Positions 57,561-64,000 of a stretch of DNA of 64,000 bases are shown one piece after another. Positions within the stretch are counted from its first letter, which is position 1; each line of letters begins with the position of its first letter. Source of the stretch: Alcaligenaceae bacterium (GTDB lineage: Bacteria; Pseudomonadota; Gammaproteobacteria; Burkholderiales; Burkholderiaceae_B); assembly GCA_030538235.1 (NCBI GenBank), contig JAUNUJ010000006.1, positions 81,699 through 145,698 on the forward strand, given 5' to 3'. A program made the translations under genes and the position numbers. The notes under the pieces were generated by a model, which searched no databases, was not told where the DNA came from, and worked only from the letters and a program-made list of their open reading frames with translations.

Positions 57561-59024
57561 CTACATCAAGACAATATCGTACATTTCCTGGCTGTAGTTA
57601 TTGTCTACTTCCAGACTGATGGGTTTGCCGATAAATTCATCCAACATGCCGAGGAAGCTACTTTCCTCATCAAGAAATAAATCAATCACATGTGGTGATA
57701 CAATCAAACGAAATTCTTTAGGATTAAACTGTTTTGCTTCTCGCAAAATTTCACGCATGATGTTGTAGCAAACGGTTCTGGCGGTGAGTATATTGCCTCT
57801 AGTATCGCAGGTGGGGCAGGGTTCACAGAGCAAGGTTAACAGGGAATCGCGAGTGCGTTTACGGGTCATTTCAACCAAGCCTAAGCTTGAGAAGCCATTG
57901 ACCGTAGTATGAGTGCGGTCGCGAGACAGTGCCTTACGTAACTCGTCTAACACGGCTTCCTGATGTTCAGTATTATCCATATCGATAAAATCAATGATGA
58001 TAATACCACCGGTATTACGCAGACGTAGTTGACGAGCAATCGCTAAACTAGCCTCTAAATTGGTTTTGAAAATGGTATCGTGAAAATTTCTAAAACCGAT
58101 AAAACCACCGGTATTGACATCGATACTAGTCAGCGCTTCATTGTGATCAAAAATCAGATAACCACCGGACTTCAGATCGACGCGACGTGACAGAGCGGTC
58201 TTAATTTCTTCCTCGACATTGGCCAGATCGAATAAAGGCCGTGGACCGGTGTAGTGGTGAATTTTATCGAGGACAGCGGGGGTGTAAATTTGCGCCCATT
58301 CAGTCAGCTGATGGTTGACCGTGCGTGAGTCGATTTCAATGCTTTCGGTATCTTCGGTGGCAAAGTCTCGCAAGACACGTTGCGCTAAATTCAGATCTTC
58401 ATAGAGTAGCGACGGGGCACCACTTCTTTTCATTTCATCGATGATTTTTTGCCAACGCAGGCTCAAATACTTTTGATCGTTTTTAAGTTCATCATCAGTG
58501 GCCCAACTGGCTTGGGTGCGGATGATATAACCGCCTTTTTCTTTGGGGTCCATCAACAGCTTAACCCGCTGCTTTAACTCTTCACGTTCTTCTTCGGATT
58601 CAATTTTTTGAGAAATACCAATGTGCGGGTCATGCGGTAAATAAACCAGAGCACGTCCGGCTATACTGATTTGATTGGAAACGCGAGCGCCTTTGGTACC
58701 CACCGGATCCTTAATCACTTGGACCAATAATGTTTGTCCCTCAAATAACACCTTTTCGATTTGGACCTGCACATTATCGTTTTGGCGACTCTCGCGATTT
58801 TCTCTGAGATCGGCGATATGAATAAAGGCCGCGCGCTCTAATCCAATATCGATAAAGGCACTCTGCATACCGGGAAGTACCCGCGTAACTTTGCCTAAGT
58901 AAATATTGCCGACATTGCCTCGTTGGTTACTGCGTTCGAGCTGAATTTCTTGCACAGTGCCTTGCTCTACAATCGCCACTCTAGTCTCAAAAGGCGTGAC
59001 GTTGATTAAAATCTGTTCATTCAT
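57561..59024 (-). CDS. rng: Ribonuclease G
   Basis: An endoribonuclease that matures the 5' end of 16S rRNA and degrades some mRNAs. The 487-residue protein matches RNase G rather than the longer RNase E. An S1 domain (about 35-125; GNIYLGKVTRVLPGMQSAFIDIGLERAAFIHIADL) is followed by the RNase H-like/5' sensor region and the DNase I-like catalytic part with the metal-binding aspartates in LTSIDVNTGGF and IIIDFIDMDN. The zinc-link CEPCPTCDTRGNI is present with the two cysteines needed for dimerisation. The start MNEQILINVTPFETRVA is typical. Confidence 0.96.
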   Translation of the reverse strand: MNEQILINVTPFETRVAIVEQGTVQEIQLERSNQRGNVGNIYLGKVTRVLPGMQSAFIDIGLERAAFIHIADLRENRESRQNDNVQVQIEKVLFEGQTLLVQVIKDPVGTKGARVSNQISIAGRALVYLPHDPHIGISQKIESEEEREELKQRVKLLMDPKEKGGYIIRTQASWATDDELKNDQKYLSLRWQKIIDEMKRSGAPSLLYEDLNLAQRVLRDFATEDTESIEIDSRTVNHQLTEWAQIYTPAVLDKIHHYTGPRPLFDLANVEEEIKTALSRRVDLKSGGYLIFDHNEALTSIDVNTGGFIGFRNFHDTIFKTNLEASLAIARQLRLRNTGGIIIIDFIDMDNTEHQEAVLDELRKALSRDRTHTTVNGFSSLGLVEMTRKRTRDSLLTLLCEPCPTCDTRGNILTARTVCYNIMREILREAKQFNPKEFRLIVSPHVIDLFLDEESSFLGMLDEFIGKPISLEVDNNYSQEMYDIVLM

Positions 59025-59265
59025 TATTTAAAAAATTATAAAATTTATGTATTTACTATCTTAGCTTATGTCGATTTCCTTTGCTGTGCTGTGACTTTTT
59101 AGGGTGGTATCAAATTGAAACTAAGCGCTGTGATGTTAGTTTAAATTTTTAGTTTGAGCGGAATCTCTAGTAAATTTACGTGAATTCTGTATCATGAGTA
59201 GCTTTAATTCAGTTTCAAATTCAAGACTCAGCAAACAGAGTTTTAAGCTTTTCATAAGGTAAAAC

Positions 59266-59955
59266 ATGTCGTTAAAAGCAGCCCTTAAGGGAGTACAAGA
59301 TGCATTACCCATTGTGATGGGTTATGTACCGGTTGCTATGGCTTTCGGAATTAGTGGTAGTAGTTTGGGCTTAAAAGCCAGCGAAATTTCATTAACCTCA
59401 TTGATTGTGTATTCTGGTGCGGGACAGTTTTTTATTTTAGCCGCCATGAAAATCGCCACCCCGTGGTTAGTGATTGTGGCATTGATTACCTTGCTAAATC
59501 TTCGGCATTTGTTTTACGGACCGATTATCAGTAACTATTTGCCGGAATCTTTAAAACAACGGTTGTTAATGGCCTTTTTATTAACCGACGAGGTCTTTGC
59601 GACATCCTTTCATCGCTTAAAACACTTATCAGCGCCTGAGCGGAGCGCGTGGTATTGGGGGTTGGGGTTGACTGCATGGATGTCTTGGGTTGGTGGGACA
59701 ATGCTAGGTTTGCTAACCGGTGAGCAGCTACTTGCGCACTATCCCTTGTTAGAACAAGTATTGCGATTCTCGTTACCAGCCTTGTTTGTTGTTCTTAGCG
59801 TGATGAGTGCACATCGAAGCATGTTGCTCGCCTTGATTGCGGCGGGGGTGATTAGTTTATTAGTGACCTTGGCGGGTTATCCTTCATTTGCTATCTTTGC
59901 CGGGGCGATAATTGCTTTTTTGATGTATAAACCAAAGGTGCAGGCTAATGACTAA
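59266..59955 (+). CDS. azlC: Branched-chain amino acid exporter subunit AzlC
   Basis: The large subunit of an AzlCD (LIV-E) inner-membrane exporter, 229 residues with about seven hydrophobic stretches. Family motifs: LPIVMGYVPVAMAFGISG, SLIVYSGAGQFFILAAM, LRHLFYGPII and LLTDEVFATSF. AAGG lies about ten bases before ATG 59266. azlD overlaps its 3' end by 8 bases. The family exports valine and related amino acids; BrnFE of Corynebacterium is an example. The liv-type importer in this window could move the same substrates inward. Confidence 0.92.
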   Translation: MSLKAALKGVQDALPIVMGYVPVAMAFGISGSSLGLKASEISLTSLIVYSGAGQFFILAAMKIATPWLVIVALITLLNLRHLFYGPIISNYLPESLKQRLLMAFLLTDEVFATSFHRLKHLSAPERSAWYWGLGLTAWMSWVGGTMLGLLTGEQLLAHYPLLEQVLRFSLPALFVVLSVMSAHRSMLLALIAAGVISLLVTLAGYPSFAIFAGAIIAFLMYKPKVQAND

Positions 59956-60274
59956 TGCTTTTTTATTAATGATCTTGGCTCTGGCTGTGATTACCTGGAT
60001 GACTAGGGCTTTGCCATTTTTAATACTAAATCGTAGTAAAAAGAAAATCAATTTTTCACAAGGACGATTGCAGATTATCGGTCCTGCCTTATTGTTATCG
60101 ACGACCGTGGTGGTATTGAGTGGAGAAATACAAGAACTAGTAGGCAGTTCGTCATTTATACCGTATTTATTATCGGTTGTTGTAGTCGCTTTAATCAGCA
60201 AGTGGAAAAAGAATATCGGTTTATCGGTGTTAGTGGGTTTATTATTTTACGGCGTAGTTTTATTAGTAGTTTAA
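59948..60274 (+). CDS. azlD: Branched-chain amino acid exporter subunit AzlD
   Basis: The small partner of AzlC, 108 residues with three to four membrane helices. It begins MTNAFLLMILALAVITWMTRALPFLI, the AzlD signature with the conserved T-R-x-LPF. The basic NRSKKKINFS loop follows. The ATG overlaps azlC by 8 bases, so translation is coupled. A terminator follows at 60287-60320. Confidence 0.9.
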   Translation: MTNAFLLMILALAVITWMTRALPFLILNRSKKKINFSQGRLQIIGPALLLSTTVVVLSGEIQELVGSSSFIPYLLSVVVVALISKWKKNIGLSVLVGLLFYGVVLLVV

Positions 60275-60286
60275 GTTAGAAAGTAA

Positions 60287-60320
60287 AAACGCCTGCTGAA
60301 ATTAATTCCAACAGGCGTTT
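60287..60320. terminator. Bidirectional terminator between azlD and the second TRAP operon
   Basis: AAACGCCTG at 60287-60295 pairs with CAGGCGTTT at 60312-60320 around a 16-nt loop that can pair a little further. A- and T-runs flank the stem on both sides. Confidence 0.75.
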
Positions 60321-60356
60321 AATTTACGTCAGGCATTTGCTCTGAACTACGATTGA

Positions 60357-61655
60357 TCAATCAATCGCAAATCCTAAATACTCAGGCAACCACAAGGCAA
60401 TACCCGGGAATACCATTACTAGGAGCAAAGCGCAGAACATGGTGACCATAAACAGCATGGACCACCCAAAGGTATGCTCTAAGCGAATATTCGAAATTTT
60501 GGTGGTGACCATTAGGTTCACAGCAACCGGTGGGGTGAATTGACCAATCGCAATATTCATCGCCAATAAAATACCGAACCAGATTGGATTCCATTCAAAG
60601 TGATGAATCAGTGGAATCAGCACCGGCGTTAAAATCAAGTAGATGGATATCGCGTCCAATAACATACCGGCAAAGAGCACCAAGATCATAATCAAGAAAA
60701 GCAGAACCCAGCCATTGTCAGAGATACTTAAAATGACTTCCGCTAATTTAGTAAAGGTACCTAGGGTCGTACCGGCCCAAGCAAAGATGCCGGCTAATGC
60801 GATAATCAGTAGCACAATCCCCGAGAGCTTGGCCGCTTCATTAAACATCTCCAGCAAACTACGCCAGGTCAATTGACGGTAGACAAAAGTACCCAACAAT
60901 AAACCATAAGTCACCGCTACTACCGCTGCTTCAGTTGGGGTAAATAAACCCGAACGTAGACCGCCCAAAATAATCACCGGCGCGAATAAGGCCGGTAATG
61001 CTCTAATAAAGCTTTGCTTAAAAGGTGGTCGCTCTTCGGTTTTACTGCTTTCCCAACCACGATGACGGGCGATTAAGTAGGTTGGTACCAGTAGCGATAG
61101 CCCCGCTAAAATGCCCGGAAATAGGCCGGCAGCGAAGAGCGCACGAAGATCAAGTCCCGGCATCATCACGGAGTATAAAATCAAGGCAATTGATGGTGGG
61201 ATTAAAATTGCCGTTGAAGCCGCCGCCGCAATCATTGAGGCGGAGAAGGGTCTTGGGTAACCAGCCTTCGTCATACTGGGGAGCATCACCATGGCCACGG
61301 CTGCCGCATCTGCAGGGCCTGAGCCACTCATCCCGCCCATAATCAGACAAACCAAGACGGCAACTAGTGTTAAACCGCCGGGGCGTTGACCAATAATGGA
61401 TTGAGCAAAAGTCACCAAGCTAGCCGCGACACCGGCACGCTCAAAAATCAAACCGGTCAAAATAAACAACGGAATCGCAATCAAGGGGTATTTAGCAATA
61501 CTGTTATAGGTATTAGTCCCCAAAGTTGCCAGCATATCCGGTGAGAGACCCGTGACGATACCGATGGCACCACCAATGCCTAGGGCAAAGGCTACCGGCA
61601 TACCGATTAGTAAAGCAAGCGCAAAGGAGAGTAGCATCCATAAATCAGGACTCAT
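60357..61655 (-). CDS. dctM: TRAP transporter large membrane subunit (second system)
   Basis: A 432-residue DctM protein with about twelve membrane segments. Motifs: LIMGGMSGSGPADAAAVAMVMLPSMTKAGYP, MIAAAASTAILIPPSIALILYSVM and NIAIGQFTPPVAVNLMVTTKIS. It differs enough from the protein at 26897 (GSGPADAAAV against GSSPATVAAV; IGQFTPP against IGLITPP) to suggest another substrate class. The ATG overlaps the dctQ stop by 4 bases (ATGA), so the two are coupled. Confidence 0.95.
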   Translation of the reverse strand: MSPDLWMLLSFALALLIGMPVAFALGIGGAIGIVTGLSPDMLATLGTNTYNSIAKYPLIAIPLFILTGLIFERAGVAASLVTFAQSIIGQRPGGLTLVAVLVCLIMGGMSGSGPADAAAVAMVMLPSMTKAGYPRPFSASMIAAAASTAILIPPSIALILYSVMMPGLDLRALFAAGLFPGILAGLSLLVPTYLIARHRGWESSKTEERPPFKQSFIRALPALFAPVIILGGLRSGLFTPTEAAVVAVTYGLLLGTFVYRQLTWRSLLEMFNEAAKLSGIVLLIIALAGIFAWAGTTLGTFTKLAEVILSISDNGWVLLFLIMILVLFAGMLLDAISIYLILTPVLIPLIHHFEWNPIWFGILLAMNIAIGQFTPPVAVNLMVTTKISNIRLEHTFGWSMLFMVTMFCALLLVMVFPGIALWLPEYLGFAID

Positions 61656-62155
61656 AATAAAGCCTCCTCTTCGTCTTCATCATCGCCGTGACGTATGCGT
61701 TCTAAGTAATTTTGGCTACTACGTAAGATAATTGCTATTGATAGTATTGGTAACCAGATTAAATAAATCCAAGTGGGATAACCCAGTCCGGGTGAGAGGG
61801 ACTCGTAACTGTATTCTTCCCAAGCAAGGATCCCACCATACCAAGCCACTAGACCCAGCACAATGGTGGAGCCCAGCCATTGGAGCGTGTACAAAATGCG
61901 CTTACCGGCTTGACCGAAATAGCGCTCGAACAGGGTAATACGAATATGTTCATTTGAGCGGGCAGCCACAGCGCCACCGGCAAAAGCTAATACCACCATA
62001 AGAAAAACCGAGTATTCTTCGGTAAAGGCAAAGGAGACATCGGTGGCATATCGAACCACCACGTTGGCCAAGCTGATCATACAGATAAGGGCCAGTGCAA
62101 TAATTCCCAACCAAGATTCAAAACGTGTTTTTTTTAATTTAGACATACGTGTCAT
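61652..62155 (-). CDS. dctQ: TRAP transporter small membrane subunit (second system)
   Basis: A 167-residue DctQ protein with four membrane helices (LGIIALALICMISLANVVVRY, FLMVVLAFAGGAVAARSNEHI, TLQWLGSTIVLGLVAWYGGILA, TWIYLIWLPILSIAIIL) and an acidic tail DDEDEEEALL. ATG 62155 is only eight bases after the hairpin at 62164-62191, and no Shine-Dalgarno is present between them; ATG 62146 is an alternative with the same lack. Initiation may depend on the hairpin's folding state or be inefficient. Confidence 0.88.
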   Translation of the reverse strand: MTRMSKLKKTRFESWLGIIALALICMISLANVVVRYATDVSFAFTEEYSVFLMVVLAFAGGAVAARSNEHIRITLFERYFGQAGKRILYTLQWLGSTIVLGLVAWYGGILAWEEYSYESLSPGLGYPTWIYLIWLPILSIAIILRSSQNYLERIRHGDDEDEEEALL

Positions 62156-62191
62156 TAGAAAAGAAACGGCGCAGCTTACACTGCGCCGTTT
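62156..62191 (-). terminator. Hairpin between the second dctP and dctQ, abutting the dctQ start
   Basis: AAACGGCGCAG at 62164-62174 is the perfect complement of CTGCGCCGTTT at 62181-62191 around a 6-nt loop. On the minus strand it is followed by CTTTTCTA and then the dctQ ATG. It looks like an intrinsic terminator with an interrupted T-run, likely partial. Confidence 0.75.
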
Positions 62192-62207
62192 TTAAATTAA
62201 TAAAGAA

Positions 62208-63221
62208 CTAGCGTTCATCGATGGCTTTTAGAGCCGCTTTAACTAAGTCCTCACCAATACGCGAAGTCCATTTTTCGTAAACACTTTGAGTCGCATCGAC
62301 AAAGGCTTTGTGTTGTTCAGCTGTTAACTCAGTCACCTCAACACCGCGTTCACGGATATCAGATAAGGTGGTTTCAAGATCAGCGCGAGATTTTTCAATA
62401 CCCCATTGACCGGCATCATAAGCAGCTTGTTTTAAAATTTCCTGGTCTGCGGCAGCAATGGTTTTCCAAACACGCTCACTAACACCGAAAATTAAAGGGT
62501 CGTTCATATAGTGCCATAACGTGAGATAGCTTTGGCTAGCACGATCGGCACGAGCTGCCGAGAACACGGATAATGGGTTTTCCTGACCATCCACCGCACC
62601 GGTCGTTAAGGCAGGTAGTGCATCAGCCCAACTCATTTGGGTTGGGTTAGCACCTAAGGCATTGAAGGTATCAAGGAAGAGAGGTGAACCGACCACGCGA
62701 ATTTTTAAACCGCGTAAATCCTCAGGTTTAGTAATGGCATGTTTAGAGTTGGAGATTTCACGAAAACCATTTTCACCCCAAGCCAAAGGCACAACACCAC
62801 GCTTTGCGATAGCATCAAAAACCATTTTGCCCGCTTCACCCTGGGTGATTGCGTCAACCGCGGCGTTGTCAGGCATTAAGAAGGGCAGAGAAAACAGGTT
62901 AACCTCAGGGACTTGAGGAGACCAGTTGATCGTTGAGCCTACCGCCATATCAATTAAACCGCTGCGCATGGCTGAGAATTCTTTGGTTTGGTCACCGGAG
63001 ACTAGTTGTGCATTAGGATAGACCTTTAATGTGATACGACCCTCAGTACGCTCGGCGACTAACTCCGCCCATTTTTCAGCAGTTTGGCCCCAAGGATAGG
63101 CATTGCCAAGTACCGTAGACACGGAGTATTCCTTGGATTCTTGGGCGATGGCGCCGCTACTGATAGCAGTTGACATGGCAAAAGACATAACGCCTAAAGT
63201 GAAGAGTTTTTTTAGTCTCAT
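62208..63221 (-). CDS. dctP: TRAP transporter periplasmic binding protein (second system)
   Basis: A periplasmic receptor of 337 residues. I use ATG 63221 since GGAG lies a few bases upstream (63227-63230) and this gives a normal signal peptide (MRLKKLFTLGVMSFAMS...GAIAQES). DctP marks: LGNAYPWGQTAEKWAELVAERTEGRITLKVYPNAQL, the binding Arg in LRGLKIRVVGSPLFLDTFNALGANPTQMSWADALPALTTGAVDGQENPLS. It differs from the protein at 29033 in the pocket region, so the ligand is probably not the same. It heads the operon dctP-(hairpin)-dctQ-dctM. Confidence 0.94.
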   Translation of the reverse strand: MRLKKLFTLGVMSFAMSTAISSGAIAQESKEYSVSTVLGNAYPWGQTAEKWAELVAERTEGRITLKVYPNAQLVSGDQTKEFSAMRSGLIDMAVGSTINWSPQVPEVNLFSLPFLMPDNAAVDAITQGEAGKMVFDAIAKRGVVPLAWGENGFREISNSKHAITKPEDLRGLKIRVVGSPLFLDTFNALGANPTQMSWADALPALTTGAVDGQENPLSVFSAARADRASQSYLTLWHYMNDPLIFGVSERVWKTIAAADQEILKQAAYDAGQWGIEKSRADLETTLSDIRERGVEVTELTAEQHKAFVDATQSVYEKWTSRIGEDLVKAALKAIDER

Positions 63222-63513
63222 AAATTGCTCCAAATTATTATTAGGTTAAATAGTACTTAAATTGTGCCGTAAATTGTATATTGTGTGTCAGAAAAATCTT
63301 TCCGGGCCGTATTAATTGCAATTTAAGGGTTTCTAATAAGGTACTCTGAGTGTTTAATCAAATTCTCAGTACCCAGAAAGTCAATCCAAGATAAATGCAA
63401 TTATCGGGGTTGATCTGCAGTTGGATTATGAGCTAGTCGCTTTGACTATACTAGGCTCACGAGCTGAGACTTTTTTAAATAACTTGGCACTATTAGGCTA
63501 CGGAGAATACGTA

Positions 63514-64000
63514 ATGACAAGCAGTCTCTATCAACAACAAACTCAACACGCACTAAGTGGCCTAGCGCCTCAATTAGTAGAAATTACCGAAGCTGAATAT
63601 GGTGTTAAATTAAACTTGGTCTACGCTAGTGTCAATAATCTGACGAATCAGATTATTTATCAGAATGCCATCTGTGCGATTCATCAAGATGTTGCCCCCT
63701 TAGTAAGACAGGCAGCTCAGCATGCACGGCGTGCAGGTTACACCTTGCTTGTGTTTGATGCCTATCGTCCGCAAGCGGCCCAAATCAAACTTTGGGATGC
63801 GGTACAAGACCCGATGTATGTGGTGCCACCTGAGATTGGTTCGAATCATACACGAGGGACGGCGATAGATGTCAGCTTAATTGATAATCTGAGCGGTCAG
63901 GTGCTGGATATGGGTAGCGACTTTGATGCTATGACGACTAACTCACATCATGATGTCGACGGTTTATCGCTTGAGGTACAACGCAATCGCTTAAACTTAT
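63514..64000 (+). CDS. ddpX: D-alanyl-D-alanine dipeptidase (3' end outside window)
   Basis: The ATG at 63514 follows GGAGAA at 63502-63507, and the frame is open to the end of the window (162 codons). The sequence fits the M15D zinc peptidases VanX/DdpX: NLVYASVNNLTNQIIYQN, FDAYRPQAAQIKLWD (conserved catalytic Arg) and the metal motif SNHTRGTAIDVSL with the ligands His and Asp. DdpX releases D-Ala from D-Ala-D-Ala; in E. coli it is periplasmic or cytosolic and serves starvation. No signal peptide is visible, so this one is probably cytosolic. No van resistance genes are nearby. The C-terminal third with the last His ligand is missing because the window ends. Confidence 0.9.
   Translation, partial: MTSSLYQQQTQHALSGLAPQLVEITEAEYGVKLNLVYASVNNLTNQIIYQNAICAIHQDVAPLVRQAAQHARRAGYTLLVFDAYRPQAAQIKLWDAVQDPMYVVPPEIGSNHTRGTAIDVSLIDNLSGQVLDMGSDFDAMTTNSHHDVDGLSLEVQRNRLNL

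Noticed and set aside
63514-64000. Vancomycin-resistance vanX cluster
   Set aside because: The gene resembles VanX/DdpX, but no vanH, vanA or vanRS genes are next to it and Gram-negative bacteria use DdpX in D-Ala-D-Ala turnover.

Overview
The window reads as chromosomal housekeeping DNA of a moderately AT-rich betaproteobacterium. The gene order (mfd-ispD-ispF; tsaB/rimI-UDG-like-lplT; smc-zipA-ligA; yciB-bolA-PPIase; purN-rsmB-like; yggX-argA-hrpA-dnaE), the periplasmic binding protein of the Bug/TctC family, a fused LivM-LivG transporter protein and two complete TRAP transporters point to Burkholderiales, most likely an Alcaligenaceae-like lineage of lower GC than Bordetella. This placement is inference from gene content and synteny. 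I saw no insertion sequence, prophage, CRISPR array, integrase or rRNA operon.

Layout. 1-2913: mfd, running off the left edge on the minus strand, with a terminator-like hairpin in its leader. 3108-4319: ispD-ispF (isoprenoid precursors). 4457-5717: a mycobacterial-type AhpC/AhpD peroxide-reduction pair. 5812-8017: ompR-envZ. 8298-10906: a TsaB-RimI fusion overlapping a uracil-DNA-glycosylase-like protein whose active-site motif is degenerate. 10917-12230: lplT. 12478-19555: smc, zipA, ligA (chromosome organisation, division, ligation). 19676-21431: yciB, bolA, periplasmic PPIase. 21660-26755: a branched-chain amino acid type ABC importer. 26897-30031: a C4-dicarboxylate type TRAP transporter. 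30412-30632: a consensus promoter driving two tRNA genes. 30814: a 45-residue acidic CxxC protein. 31019-39012: Bug protein, dut, a decayed dedA copy, intact dedA, coaBC, lspA, ileS, ribF. 39068-43866: purN, RsmB-like methyltransferase, uvrD, small lipoprotein. 43993-53181: yggX, argA (minus), hrpA, dnaE (plus). 53258-57494: YdcF-like protein, a GT9 heptosyltransferase-like protein, msbA, an unrecognised 120-residue protein. 57561-60274: rng, azlC, azlD. 60357-63221: a second TRAP operon. 63514-64000: start of a D-Ala-D-Ala dipeptidase.

How they work together. Three importers share one design: the binding-protein gene is followed by a strong hairpin and only then by the membrane genes, which should give excess binding protein over transporter. 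DNA maintenance is concentrated here (mfd, smc, ligA, uvrD, dnaE, dut, UDG-like), as are envelope functions (zipA, yciB, lspA, lplT, msbA, GT9 protein, DedA, OmpR/EnvZ).

Most interesting items: (1) the UDG-like protein keeps all four iron-sulfur cysteines but not the catalytic loop, starts with a segment resembling the N-terminus of the E. coli replisome psi subunit, and lies next to rimI as holD does in E. coli; (2) an in-frame decayed dedA copy directly downstream of the intact gene; (3) an 18-codon ORF with a strong Shine-Dalgarno coupled to livH; (4) a terminator-like hairpin in the mfd leader; (5) hairpins placed between binding-protein and permease genes, one abutting a start codon that lacks a Shine-Dalgarno. 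I did not find a clear new multi-gene defence or mobile system.
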